Shown: one piece after another, positions 52,538 through 61,686 of the stretch
Numbering within the stretch: position 1 is the first letter of the stretch
Layout: the number at the start of each line of letters is the position of its first letter
Origin: Bdellovibrionales bacterium
GTDB taxonomy: Bacteria > Bdellovibrionota > Bdellovibrionia > Bdellovibrionales > Bdellovibrionaceae
DNA: 64,000 nt
Direction of reading: 5' to 3'
Assembly: GCA_018266295.1 (NCBI GenBank)
Contig: JAFEAQ010000004.1
Span: 434,001 to 498,000, forward strand
Notes under the pieces: model-generated
Told to the model about the DNA's origin: nothing
The model's input: only the letters and a program-made list of their open reading frames with translations
Database searches by the model: none
Translations under genes and position numbers: made by a program

Positions 52538-53914
52538 ATGAATTCTCTTGTCGGGCGTAAAATCGCTGAATCTCCAAAAGTTGAAAGTCTTATTAAAGAT
52601 CTGGTTCAAGAAGTAACGAATATCAATGAACAAATCAAAGGACCACAAGCTCCTCAGCCTGAGTTTGTTGAGGCTGGTAAGAAGTGGTTTGATAAAGTGG
52701 GCCAATTCCGTGGCCGTCCTTTGCACTATCCTTACGTCGGGACTGGAGCTGGTCGTGGTCCTTTCGTAGAACTCGAAGATGGAAGCATCAAACTGGATTT
52801 GATTAACGGTATCGGTATTCACCTGATGGGTCATGGCAACCCACGCGTGATGAAAGCCGCTGTTCGTGGCGCTCTTTCTGACATTATCACTCAAGGGAAC
52901 TTGCAACCGAATCGCGAGTATGAAATCTTTCTCGAAAAAATTGTTCAGCTTGCTAGTAAGAACAGCCGTTTGAAATATGCATGGCTTTCTACTTGCGGAA
53001 CGATGGCGAATGAAAGCGCGCTTAAAATGGCTCGCCAAAAAAATTCTCCAGCGCGTTTGGTGATGAGTTTCAAAAATGCTTTCGCCGGCCGTTCTACGAT
53101 GATGGCGGAAGTGACTGACAATCCGGCTTACAAACAAGGCTTGCCAGATTATAACGAAGTTTTGCGTATTCCTTTCTATGATAAGAACGATCCACAAAGC
53201 GGCGCGAAGGCTCTTGCGACAATGAAAGAGCACGTTGCGAAGCACGGAAAAAATATCTGCGCGTTTGCATTTGAACCAATGCTCGGTGAGGGCGGTTATC
53301 AAGCAGCACCTCGCGAGTTCTTTGTGCCAATGCTTGAGTTCTGTAAAGAACAAGGCATCGCAGTTTGGGCGGATGAAGTGCAGACGTTTACTCGCACAGG
53401 CGAATTGTTCGCGTTTGAAACTTTGGGTATCGGTCAGTACATCGACATCTGCACTTTGGCGAAGACAGCGCAAGTGGGCTGCACGCTTTACACTGAAGAG
53501 TACAATCCAAAACCAGGTTTGATCGCTGGGACATTCTCAGGTTCTTCAACTTCTTTGAGCGTGGGTATCGAAATCCTCGATATGCTTCAAGAAGGTTACC
53601 TCGGTAAAAATGGTCGCATCATGCAAATCCACAACCGATTCATTTCAAAATTGAACGAGTTAAATGCAACGACTTGCAAAGGCAAAGTTCAAGATGCCGG
53701 CGGTATGGGCCTGATGATCGCGTTTACGCCGTTTGACGGTAAAAAAGAACAAGTCGATGCGCTCACGAAGAAATTCTACGCCAACGGTTTGATCGGCTTT
53801 ACTTGTGGTAAAGATCCAGTGCGTGTTCGTTTCTTGGTTCCTGCAGTTATTCAGGACACAGAAATCGATCTCGCGATCAAGATCATTGAAAAATCGATCC
53901 TTGAAGGCGTTTAG
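52538..53914 (+). CDS. Class III aminotransferase (succinyl/acetylornithine type)
   Basis: A 458-residue PLP enzyme; ATG 52538 follows GGAAGG. PLP-binding parts are visible: STCGTMANESALKMAR, AFEPMLGEGGYQA, WADEVQTFTRTGELFAFE, and the Lys in CTLAKTAQVG. In this operon (with AstA-, AstD- and deacylase-like genes) it most probably acts as the AstC-type transaminase, converting N-succinylornithine to N-succinylglutamate semialdehyde. It is longer at the N-terminus than E. coli AstC, and a lysine or ornithine aminotransferase role remains possible. Confidence 0.75.
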   Translation: MNSLVGRKIAESPKVESLIKDLVQEVTNINEQIKGPQAPQPEFVEAGKKWFDKVGQFRGRPLHYPYVGTGAGRGPFVELEDGSIKLDLINGIGIHLMGHGNPRVMKAAVRGALSDIITQGNLQPNREYEIFLEKIVQLASKNSRLKYAWLSTCGTMANESALKMARQKNSPARLVMSFKNAFAGRSTMMAEVTDNPAYKQGLPDYNEVLRIPFYDKNDPQSGAKALATMKEHVAKHGKNICAFAFEPMLGEGGYQAAPREFFVPMLEFCKEQGIAVWADEVQTFTRTGELFAFETLGIGQYIDICTLAKTAQVGCTLYTEEYNPKPGLIAGTFSGSSTSLSVGIEILDMLQEGYLGKNGRIMQIHNRFISKLNELNATTCKGKVQDAGGMGLMIAFTPFDGKKEQVDALTKKFYANGLIGFTCGKDPVRVRFLVPAVIQDTEIDLAIKIIEKSILEGV

Positions 53915-53927
53915 TTAGGAAGCTTGA

Positions 53928-55274
53928 TTGGATTTTATTGAGGCCTGCAGGAAACTCATCTCGATCGACAGCACGCCCACTCACGGCAATAAAGAAGCCG
54001 CGGAGTTTGTGGCAGAGCTTTGCCGTGCGAAGGGTCTTCAGGTTGAATTGCAGACAGATTTTGTGGGCGACACCGAGCAAGCCAATGTGATCGCCCGTCC
54101 TGTGAGTGAACGTCCGCCGTTGGAGTTCTTGCTACAAACTCACTTAGACACTGTGGATCCAGGGCCGTTTGCACTCTGGACACAGACGGAGTGCAACCCG
54201 TTTGATGCCACGATTATGGATGGAAACATTTATGGTTTGGGCGCAGCGGATGTGAAGCTTGATTTTTTGTGTAAACTTGAAGCGCTGGCTTCATTTGGTC
54301 TAAACCGCGCTTGGAAATTGCCACCAGTGTTAGTCGGTACTTACGGTGAAGAGCTTGGCATGCAAGGGGCGCTTCGCCTGATTCGCAAAAACAAAATTGC
54401 TGCAAAAATGGCGCTTATTGGGGAACCCAGCGATTTGAAATTGATCAATGCAGCAAAAGGCTTTGCTTCGGTTGAGGTGCGAATCCCGTTTGAAGCCGAA
54501 GAGGTTGAGTATCGACAAGAGCACAATCTCAAAGAGAGTACGTCAACGCAAAGTAAACTCTTTATCGGGAAAGCAGCACACTCGTCGACACCGCATCTTG
54601 GAGAAAGCGCTATCACAAAAATGCTTCAGTATTTGCAGCAACTGCCGGATTCTGTGACATTGATGGAGATTGACGGCGGGGTGAACTACAACTCTGTTCC
54701 AAGTCATGCATTGCTTGAGATCGATGTTGTTTCGAATACGACCAAGCCGATTATTACTAAAATTGTAAATATCTTCGAGGCCGTAAAGGTTCTCGAAAAA
54801 GAATTTTTAAAGCATTTGGATAAGGACTTTTTCCCGTCAGAGCCGACTCTGAACATCGGCTTGATCCGCACATACCAAGATCACGTGCTTCTAGCAGGGT
54901 CTTGCCGTGTGCCTCCGGTGATCACGAATGAGATCTATGAAGGCTGGATGGAAAAGTTACGCCAAGTGTGTGAAGCCAATGCCTCGCAATTCCGGGTCAC
55001 GGATTATAAAAAACCTTACCGCACGAACGAAACTTCGATGTTGGTAAAGGGCTGCCGTGATGAACTTCGCAATATGGGATTAGCAGACGGTCTGGCGACA
55101 CAGCCTTCAACCAATGAAGCCAGCATTTTTTCCCGCACGGGGATTGAATGTTTATGCTTCGGGCCCGGCAAACGCGAGGGGAATGTTCACACGCCCTCAG
55201 AACATGTTGCCGTGGAAGATCTGAAAAAGGCTGTGGAATTTTATAAACGTGTGATTGAAAGGTTTTGCTTATGA
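53928..55274 (+). CDS. M20-family metallo-deacylase
   Basis: A 448-residue zinc hydrolase with a TTG start at 53928 (TAGGA upstream). Metal and catalytic residues are visible: QTHLDTVDPGPF, GLGAADVKLD, GTYGEELGMQGAL, IGEPSD, KAAHSSTPHLG, and the C-terminal HTPSEHVAVED. M20 enzymes include ArgE and DapE. In this operon it likely removes a succinyl (or acetyl) group, taking the place of AstE, which is an unrelated family. The next gene overlaps by 10 bases. Confidence 0.8.
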   Translation: MDFIEACRKLISIDSTPTHGNKEAAEFVAELCRAKGLQVELQTDFVGDTEQANVIARPVSERPPLEFLLQTHLDTVDPGPFALWTQTECNPFDATIMDGNIYGLGAADVKLDFLCKLEALASFGLNRAWKLPPVLVGTYGEELGMQGALRLIRKNKIAAKMALIGEPSDLKLINAAKGFASVEVRIPFEAEEVEYRQEHNLKESTSTQSKLFIGKAAHSSTPHLGESAITKMLQYLQQLPDSVTLMEIDGGVNYNSVPSHALLEIDVVSNTTKPIITKIVNIFEAVKVLEKEFLKHLDKDFFPSEPTLNIGLIRTYQDHVLLAGSCRVPPVITNEIYEGWMEKLRQVCEANASQFRVTDYKKPYRTNETSMLVKGCRDELRNMGLADGLATQPSTNEASIFSRTGIECLCFGPGKREGNVHTPSEHVAVEDLKKAVEFYKRVIERFCL

Positions 55275-56308
55275 GTTTTGTTATTAGAGCCGTTCAGCAC
55301 GATGACCTGAACCAGCTTGTGGATTTGGCAAAGCAGTTTTCTTTGTTGAACTTGCCAGGCGATCGTAAAGTTCTCAGTCAAAAGATTGATCGTAGCGAAC
55401 AATCTTTTGCCGGAAAACTTCCGAAAGACCAGGCAGAGTACTTATTTGTCTTAGAAGACATCGAAGAAAAGATGATTGTCGGAAGCTCACTTGTGATCGC
55501 TAAACACGGCAACGACGAAGTTCCGCATTGCTTCTTTAAAATTTTGAAAAGAGACATGTTTAGCCAAGATTTGGGAATCGGATTTATCCACCAAGTTTTG
55601 CGCTTCCAGTTGGATTTTGACGGACCGACGGAAATCGGCGGTTTATTGGTTGATAAAACTTATCGCCGCCGTCCTGAGAAGCTCGGTAAACAAATCAGCC
55701 TCGCACGCTTCCTTTACATGGGCTTGCACCCAGAAAAATTTGAAAGCCGCGTGCTCTGCGAATTGACTCCGCCATTGACGGATGAAGGCCGCAGTGAATT
55801 CTGGGAAGCTTTAGGGCGCAGATTTACGGGCCTTCCGTATCAAGAGGCGGATTTGCTTAGCCAAAGCCACAAAGAATTCATCGAAAGCCTGTTTCCTAAG
55901 GATGACATTTATTTAGCGTTGCTCGATGGTAAAGCCCGTTTGGTTTTGGGACGCGTCGGTGAAGCAACTAAACCAGCCCAACACTTGCTCGAGAGCATTG
56001 GCTTTGAATATTTGGACGAGGTTGACCCATTCGATGGTGGACCTCATTATGGAGCTAACATCGAAGATATTTTGCCGGTGAAGCTGGGTCGTCGTGCGAA
56101 GTTGCAGGATTTTAAAGATGCAACCTTCAAAGAGCAGGGAATGTTAGGAACCGGCGGAGATACTTTCCGTGCGGCATTGGTATCTTATGATTTACGTGGC
56201 GGCGAAGTGGCGATTCCTAAAAAGGTTCGTGAAGCTTTGGGTGCCGAAATTGGTGATGAAGTGTTTATTTCACCATGGAACTACTCCAAGAGAAAGGAAC
56301 AAACATAA
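55265..56308 (+). CDS. astA: Arginine/ornithine N-succinyltransferase, AstA family
   Basis: A 347-residue GNAT-fold acyltransferase similar in order to AstA: N-terminal FVIRAVQHDDLNQLVDLAKQ, EIGGLLVDKTYRRRPEKLGK (acyl-CoA site), FWEALGRRFTGLPYQEADLL, and HLLESIGFEYLDEVDPFDGGPHYG. It would transfer succinyl from succinyl-CoA to the alpha-amino group of arginine or ornithine, the first step of the AST pathway. It overlaps both neighbours, so the four genes are coupled. Confidence 0.85.
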   Translation: MLMSFVIRAVQHDDLNQLVDLAKQFSLLNLPGDRKVLSQKIDRSEQSFAGKLPKDQAEYLFVLEDIEEKMIVGSSLVIAKHGNDEVPHCFFKILKRDMFSQDLGIGFIHQVLRFQLDFDGPTEIGGLLVDKTYRRRPEKLGKQISLARFLYMGLHPEKFESRVLCELTPPLTDEGRSEFWEALGRRFTGLPYQEADLLSQSHKEFIESLFPKDDIYLALLDGKARLVLGRVGEATKPAQHLLESIGFEYLDEVDPFDGGPHYGANIEDILPVKLGRRAKLQDFKDATFKEQGMLGTGGDTFRAALVSYDLRGGEVAIPKKVREALGAEIGDEVFISPWNYSKRKEQT

Positions 56309-57810
56309 TGGAAATCTATCCAATTAAATATCAAGGGGACTTTATTGCAGGTCGCTTTGTTCCTGTGGAAAAAGGCGATGGCGAATTCAAAGACGTCAGC
56401 CCGGGTGATTTGAACGATCAAATCATGACTGTAAAGTTTAAATACGATCATATCGATGAAGCTTGCATGGCGGCGAAGAAAGCCTTCATTCCATGGACGC
56501 GGTTGTCTTTGGATGAAAGAAAGAATTACCTCCTCAAGTTGAAGGAAGTTTTCGACAAGCACACTGAGCAAATGGCGCAGATCATTGCTCGCGATACAGG
56601 GAAGGCATTGTGGGATGCGATGACCGAAGCTAAAAACCTCGGTAACAAAATTGACATCACCATCAATAACTCGCTCAAGCTGATTAACGAAACCCACATT
56701 CCTAATGCTCTTCCGGGTGTCGAGGGTGTGGTTCGTCACAAAGGCCGTGGTGTGATGGCGGTGTTAGGCCCATTTAATTTTCCAGCGCACTTGCCAAACG
56801 GTCACATTATTCCGGCATTGATTTCTGGTAATACAGTGGTGTTCAAACCTTCAGAGCAAACTCCGGCAGTCGGTCAGTACATGGCTGAACTGATTGAGAA
56901 AGCCGGTCTTCCACCAGGCGTTTTCAACTTGGTTCAGGGTGATGGTGAATCTGGCCGCCGCTTGGCAGCAAACGAAAATGTGGATGGGGTTCTGTTCACG
57001 GGTTCTTACGAAGTCGGTTTGAAAATCAAGCAAGAGACCATGACTCACTACTGGAAGATCTTGGCACTCGAAATGGGTGGTAAGAACGCGACAGTTGTTT
57101 GGGATGACGCTGATTTGGATAAAGCGATCTATGAAACTTTGATCGGTGCTTACTTGAGCACGGGTCAACGTTGTTCGGGTACAAGCCGCGTGATTTTGCA
57201 CCCGAAAATCGCTGACGAATTTACTGAAAGATTCTACCAAGCGGCAAAGAAGCTCACGATCGGTCATTGGAGTGAAAATCCGTTCATGGGTTCTTTGATC
57301 AATGCCGCAGCGGTTGAGAAATACATCCGCTTCCAAGAAATCGCAAACCGCGAAGGCTGCGAATCGATGATGCGTGGTAAATCTTTGGATCTGAAGCAAA
57401 AAGGTTTCTATGTCACTCCAAGTATTCACTTGGTGAACAAATTTGATCCAAACTCAGTCTATCAAAAAAGTGAAATCTTTGGTCCGAACGTTGCCATCTA
57501 CAAAAGCGGCGACTTCGATGAGACCCTCAACATGGTGAACTCAACAGGTTACGGCTTGGTGATGTCGCTTTTCTCGAAGAATAAGTCTTTGTACGAAGAA
57601 TCTTTGTTGAAAGCGCGTGTGGGTCTTTTGAACTGGAACCGTACAACAAATGGAGCGAGCTCTCGTTTGCCATTTGGCGGTATGGGTAAATCCGGTAATG
57701 ACAGACCGTCAGCGGACTACGCGATTCAATACTGTACAGTTCCGGTGGCGAGCCTTGAAGACCCGACGCCATTTGATAAAACCAAAATGCTTCCAGGAAT
57801 CAGTCTATGA
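56308..57810 (+). CDS. astD: Succinylglutamate-semialdehyde dehydrogenase, AstD family
   Basis: A 500-residue NAD(P)-dependent aldehyde dehydrogenase; ATG 56308 overlaps the astA stop (TAATG). Motifs match AstD: GPFNFPAHLPNGHIIPALISGNTV, GLPPGVFNLVQGDGESGRRLA, catalytic Glu in LALEMGGKNA, and Cys in TGQRCSG. It oxidises N-succinylglutamate semialdehyde to N-succinylglutamate. It overlaps mltG by 4 bases. Confidence 0.88.
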   Translation: MEIYPIKYQGDFIAGRFVPVEKGDGEFKDVSPGDLNDQIMTVKFKYDHIDEACMAAKKAFIPWTRLSLDERKNYLLKLKEVFDKHTEQMAQIIARDTGKALWDAMTEAKNLGNKIDITINNSLKLINETHIPNALPGVEGVVRHKGRGVMAVLGPFNFPAHLPNGHIIPALISGNTVVFKPSEQTPAVGQYMAELIEKAGLPPGVFNLVQGDGESGRRLAANENVDGVLFTGSYEVGLKIKQETMTHYWKILALEMGGKNATVVWDDADLDKAIYETLIGAYLSTGQRCSGTSRVILHPKIADEFTERFYQAAKKLTIGHWSENPFMGSLINAAAVEKYIRFQEIANREGCESMMRGKSLDLKQKGFYVTPSIHLVNKFDPNSVYQKSEIFGPNVAIYKSGDFDETLNMVNSTGYGLVMSLFSKNKSLYEESLLKARVGLLNWNRTTNGASSRLPFGGMGKSGNDRPSADYAIQYCTVPVASLEDPTPFDKTKMLPGISL

Positions 57811-58880
57811 AGAAAGTGACATTGATTGCTCTGATCGCGGTTGTGAGCTTGATCGTTGCCGGCGGCGCAGCTGCTGGTTATCTTGCTCATGAGTTTTTAA
57901 ATACCGCACCAAGTTCTGACAGCACTGAAGTGATTTACGAAGTGAAGCCAGGCCAGAGTTTCAATGCCATTGCCAAAGATCTTGAGTCTCAAGGTTTGAT
58001 TAAGAACGCGTTTGCATTTTCTATGTACGCGCGTTTTACCAATCAACGTCAGCAGGTGAAACGTGGAGAATACGGTTTCCGCAAAGATATGATGCCGAGT
58101 GAAGTTCTCAGTATCATTACCTCTGGCAAAAGTATCGCCAAGCCATTTACTGTTGCCGAAGGTTTAAATATTTATGAGATCAGTGATCTCTATGAATCCC
58201 AAGGCTTTGGTAAGAAAGCTGATTTTTTAGCTCTCGTCAAAGACAAGGCCTTTGCGCAGCAGTTGCTCGGGGAGCCCGTTGACAGTCTCGAAGGTTACCT
58301 TTTCCCGGAAACTTACATGATTACAAAGTTTGATAGCACTCGTGATTTGATCTCTTCTATGGTGAAGAGGTTTCTTGCAGTCTACTCTGAGATTGGCGCT
58401 GCTCAAGCTCTGCCGGGTTGGAGCCGCAATCAAGTCGTGACCCTTGCCAGTATCGTCGAAAAAGAGACGGGGGCTAAAGAAGACCGCGCGCTGATTTCCT
58501 CTGTGTTCCACAACCGCTTAGGCAAACATATGAAGCTGCAAACCGATCCTACGATTCTATACGGGATGGCGGACATGACTGGAGTTATGCCTAACAATAT
58601 CCGTAAAGACGATATTCTAAAGCCAACCCGCTATAACACTTATGTCATCGGGGCGCTTCCTCCAGGACCAATATCCAATCCTGGCCGCGAGTCGCTTCTT
58701 GCAACGTTGAAACCGGCTTCGTCGAAGTATCTTTACTTCGTTAGTCGAAATGATGGAACGACAGTGTTCTCGGAAGATCTCGGAAATCACAACAAGGCCG
58801 TTCAAAAATTCCAAATAAATCCGAAGGCTCGCGAAGGAAAGTCCTGGCGCGATTTAAATAAGCCAGCAGCGAGCAAATAA
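57807..58880 (+). CDS. mltG: Endolytic murein transglycosylase MltG
   Basis: A 357-residue YceG-family enzyme with one N-terminal membrane helix (about residues 4-26) and an extracytoplasmic domain. The LysM-like segment KPGQSFNAIAKDLESQGLIKN precedes the catalytic part, LASIVEKETGAKEDRALISSVFHNRL, with the catalytic Glu, then QTDPTILYGM and YVIGALPPGPISNPGRESL. It cuts nascent peptidoglycan glycan strands. It starts inside the astD stop (ATGA), an unusual link to amino-acid catabolism. Confidence 0.93.
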   Translation: MKKVTLIALIAVVSLIVAGGAAAGYLAHEFLNTAPSSDSTEVIYEVKPGQSFNAIAKDLESQGLIKNAFAFSMYARFTNQRQQVKRGEYGFRKDMMPSEVLSIITSGKSIAKPFTVAEGLNIYEISDLYESQGFGKKADFLALVKDKAFAQQLLGEPVDSLEGYLFPETYMITKFDSTRDLISSMVKRFLAVYSEIGAAQALPGWSRNQVVTLASIVEKETGAKEDRALISSVFHNRLGKHMKLQTDPTILYGMADMTGVMPNNIRKDDILKPTRYNTYVIGALPPGPISNPGRESLLATLKPASSKYLYFVSRNDGTTVFSEDLGNHNKAVQKFQINPKAREGKSWRDLNKPAASK

Positions 58881-58952
58881 GAGACACGGCAGTATCTTTT
58901 TTAGATTTCCATAAAATCAATTCAAAACTTATTTACAAAACTGGTCGATGTG

Positions 58953-58975
58953 GAGTGCTTTTGATCGGAGCACTC
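58953..58975 (+). terminator. Hairpin after mltG
   Basis: GAGTGCT and AGCACTC form a perfect 7-bp stem with a 9-base loop, followed by TTATC. A likely weak terminator of the ast-mltG operon. Confidence 0.5.
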
Positions 58976-59074
58976 TTATCATCAAATTCTGAACAATTCC
59001 GTCAGTTTGCCTTCAGAAACTGAGACTTTTGCTCGAAATGTTAGGCATGAAGTCTATTTCGACGGAGGCGCAAA

Positions 59075-60769
59075 GTGAAAGCTTGGTTTAAGGGGATCAG
59101 AGGACGTCTTTTAATGGCAGCTTGTCTGCCTGTGGTGGCATTAGCAGTTGTAATCGGTATTTCTATGCATGCGAGCAATAAGCTGGGCAGCTTGTTGGAA
59201 GACTCGTATACGCGGATGATTCCGAACATGGATTCATTCATTGATATCATGAGTGCTCGCTCGAGCCTCGGATATTATTTCTGGGCGGCATATTCAAATG
59301 CACCTACTAATCCAGAGCTTTCTAAGGAGTTTGTTAATAAGGCAAAAGATTCTTTGAAGGAATTTAAAGAAGGTGTTGCTAAGTATGAAGCGGCCCCTTT
59401 CGGTGTTGACGAAGAAAAGCTGTACAATGAAATTAAAGGGAATAATCAGCGCTTCTATGATTTAACTGAACAAGTGATTGCGGCTCTTGAGAAAGGTGAT
59501 TCAGAGTCTTTAAAATTTGCCTATAGCCAAATGGCAAAAGGTGAGTGGCATACACTTGCTGATAAGATTAAGAAAACCTTCAATCCGATTTCTGACTTTT
59601 ATACAAGGGACGGAAAAGAAGGTCTGCAGACTCAAGCAGAAGTACGCGCGTTCAGCAAGAACCTTCTTCTTTTCACAGGTCTTCTCGCGATGTTCACAAT
59701 CTTTAGCATCTTGATGTGGATTGCTTATAGAGTTTCAAACTCAGTGGGAGATGTCGCAGCTAAATTGTCGGATTCTACGGGTCAGGTGACTCAGGCGATT
59801 GAGCAATTATCTGCCGCTGGCCATTCACTTTCTGAATCTTCAACAGAATCTGCGGCTTCGTTAGAAGAGACAGTGGCTTCGCTTGAAGAGATGACATCCA
59901 TGGTGCAAATGAATTCCGACCATGCACGCGAGGCAGCGGCTTTGGCGCAGACATCACGTGATTCTGCTGAAAAAGGCGAAAGAGAGATCAAAACTCTCGT
60001 GGAGTCTATGCAGGGTATTTCTCAAGCATCTAAGAAGATCGAAGAAATTATCCACGTTATTGATGATATCGCTTTCCAAACGAACTTGCTGGCGCTGAAC
60101 GCAGCGGTTGAGGCAGCTCGTGCCGGTGAACAAGGTAAGGGCTTTGCGGTCGTTGCTGATGCCGTTCGCACATTGGCGCAGAAGAGCGCAGAGGCTGCAA
60201 AAGACATCACGGGTCTTATTAAAGACTCCGTTTCAAAAATCGAAAAAGGCACTGACATCGCAGATAAGTCCGGTGTGGTCATGCAAGACATCGTTTCTTC
60301 AGTGAAGAAAGTGTCTGACCTCGCGAACGAAATTGCATCTGCTTCTTCTGAGCAGACAAGCGGTATTCAACAAATCAGCAAAGCCATGAACCAATTGGAT
60401 CAAGGTGCGCAAAGTAATGCGGCTTCTTCAGAGGAGATCGCGTCAACTTCAGAAGAAATTTCTTCTCAAGCCGTTCAAATGCAGCAATTGACCGAAACAT
60501 TAAATGAAGTCGTCCTCGGCACGAGTGGTGGTGCGGACGTTGTGGAAAAAGCGGTTTCTAAGAAAAAGGACGCCGCAGCTCCTGTCGTTCATGCGGAAAA
60601 AAAGCCGGTCTTGGCAAAAGCCAAGAACGTCGTAAAGTTCACTCCGAAGAAAGAAGCTGCGAAGAACAAAACAGCAGCTCAAGAAGTGATTCCTTTTGAT
60701 GAGGATGAATCATCGGCAGTTCCAGTGGCCAATGGCCGCGGTGATGTGGGCGACGTTTCCGGTTTCTAA
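59075..60769 (+). CDS. Methyl-accepting chemotaxis protein
   Basis: A 564-residue chemoreceptor; GTG 59075 follows CGGAGG. Two membrane helices (about residues 11-33 and 193-215) enclose a helical periplasmic sensor of the 4HB type ([18 protein letters not shown], ANNxQ-like [15 protein letters not shown]). The cytoplasmic signalling domain has the conserved tip [20 protein letters not shown] and [25 protein letters not shown]-like segment is not clear. A Lys/Ala-rich tail ends the protein. The ligand is unknown. No che genes are in the window. Confidence 0.93.
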   Translation: MKAWFKGIRGRLLMAACLPVVALAVVIGISMHASNKLGSLLEDSYTRMIPNMDSFIDIMSARSSLGYYFWAAYSNAPTNPELSKEFVNKAKDSLKEFKEGVAKYEAAPFGVDEEKLYNEIKGNNQRFYDLTEQVIAALEKGDSESLKFAYSQMAKGEWHTLADKIKKTFNPISDFYTRDGKEGLQTQAEVRAFSKNLLLFTGLLAMFTIFSILMWIAYRVSNSVGDVAAKLSDSTGQVTQAIEQLSAAGHSLSESSTESAASLEETVASLEEMTSMVQMNSDHAREAAALAQTSRDSAEKGEREIKTLVESMQGISQASKKIEEIIHVIDDIAFQTNLLALNAAVEAARAGEQGKGFAVVADAVRTLAQKSAEAAKDITGLIKDSVSKIEKGTDIADKSGVVMQDIVSSVKKVSDLANEIASASSEQTSGIQQISKAMNQLDQGAQSNAASSEEIASTSEEISSQAVQMQQLTETLNEVVLGTSGGADVVEKAVSKKKDAAAPVVHAEKKPVLAKAKNVVKFTPKKEAAKNKTAAQEVIPFDEDESSAVPVANGRGDVGDVSGF

Positions 60770-60915
60770 GATTGATTTAAAGTTTTCAAAAAGTTGCACA
60801 GACTTTGTTGGCGGACCTTTTATGGAGAGGGTTCGCCAAATTTGTTTTTAGCTAACCCCTCAAAATCATTCCCATTTCCCCTTCGAATTAATTTTCTTAA
60901 AAATCGAACCATGTA

Positions 60916-60955
60916 ATCTTAATAAAATTAAGATAAATATTGATTTAATTAAGAT
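60916..60955. promoter_or_regulatory. Operator-like palindrome plus third half-site
   Basis: ATCTTAAT and ATTAAGAT form a perfect palindrome with a 3-base spacer (60916-60934). A third ATTAAGAT lies at 60948-60955, exactly 21 bases (two helical turns) from the second. It is 67 to 106 bases upstream of the DUF2089 regulator gene and is probably its binding site. Confidence 0.55.
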
Positions 60956-61021
60956 ACCGTGGCATATTAATTAAAGAAATGAAGCTGCGGGTTAAGAAAA
61001 TCAACCCCTGAAGGCACTGAA

Positions 61022-61393
61022 ATGAATAAAGTTAAAGATTGGAAAGAGCTGACGACGCTCACACAGAATAAGAGCCTCATCGTTGAAAGAGTGAGACTCA
61101 TAGAGAACGATATTGCGATCGAAGGACCTTTTGAGCTTCCAGCATTGGCAAAGTTGACGATCGAAGATCAAGTGTTCGTGATGGCGTTTGTGGGAACTCA
61201 TGGTTCCATCAAAGAGATGGAGAAGATTTTCGGTGTGAGCTATCCGACCATTAAAGGACGTCTGAACAAAATCTCTGAGCAGTTGCAATTGGTGGATATT
61301 AATCCGGCGCCTTCTAAGGCGGATATTTTAGAAAAACTAAATCGTGGCGAAATCACTGCACAGCAGGCGGCAGAAATGTTGAGGAATGTATGA
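61022..61393 (+). CDS. DUF2089-family regulator with SHOCT-like tail
   Basis: A 123-residue protein. The central part (about residues 45-85; LTIEDQVFVMAFVGTHGSIKEMEK, then FGVSYPTIKGRLNKI) is a helix-turn-helix of the DUF2089 type. The last 25 residues (ADILEKLNRGEITAQQAAEML) are a SHOCT-like helix repeated in the third gene of the operon. It may bind the palindrome upstream and autoregulate. Its stop overlaps the next start (ATGA). Confidence 0.75.
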   Translation: MNKVKDWKELTTLTQNKSLIVERVRLIENDIAIEGPFELPALAKLTIEDQVFVMAFVGTHGSIKEMEKIFGVSYPTIKGRLNKISEQLQLVDINPAPSKADILEKLNRGEITAQQAAEMLRNV

Positions 61394-61668
61394 TTCCTCC
61401 AATGCTGATGAAGTTTGCGATTTATGAAGGCGGCAAGAAAAAGATCAACTTTTGGATTCCGTTATTTTTCTTATACCTTCTTTTGTTGCCGCTATTTTTG
61501 ATCATTCTGCCTTTCTTAGTCGCAATGGGATTGATCGCATGGCTATTCGGGGGCGGAAAGACTCCGGTTTCATTGATGGGCTGGCTCTATGAGCTTTGGT
61601 GCGCAACAAGCGGAACGGTCATCGAAGTGGATTCAAAGAAAGATCGCGTTTTTATTCGAATTTTTTAA
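61390..61668 (+). CDS. Small membrane protein of the DUF2089 operon
   Basis: A 92-residue protein starting in the stop codon of the regulator (ATGA). Two adjacent hydrophobic helices (about residues 22-53; FWIPLFFLYLLLLPLFLIILP, and then FLVAMGLIAWLFGGG) follow a short basic N-terminus. The C-terminal 30 residues are polar with a beta hairpin (GTVIEVDSKKDRVFIRIF). No family is recognised. It is probably an envelope sensor or effector for the neighbouring SHOCT proteins. Confidence 0.65.
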   Translation: MIPPMLMKFAIYEGGKKKINFWIPLFFLYLLLLPLFLIILPFLVAMGLIAWLFGGGKTPVSLMGWLYELWCATSGTVIEVDSKKDRVFIRIF

Positions 61669-61686
61669 CTCTTTACGGAGAATGAT

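Noticed and set aside
52532-53473. Antisense ORF opposite the aminotransferase
   Set aside because: The aminotransferase has full PLP motifs; the opposite frame has atypical composition.
58953-58975. GAGTGCT-N9-AGCACTC as a CIRCE element
   Set aside because: CIRCE arms are in the opposite order (TTAGCACTC-N9-GAGTGCTAA), and the site lies after mltG, away from groESL. Treated as a terminator hairpin.
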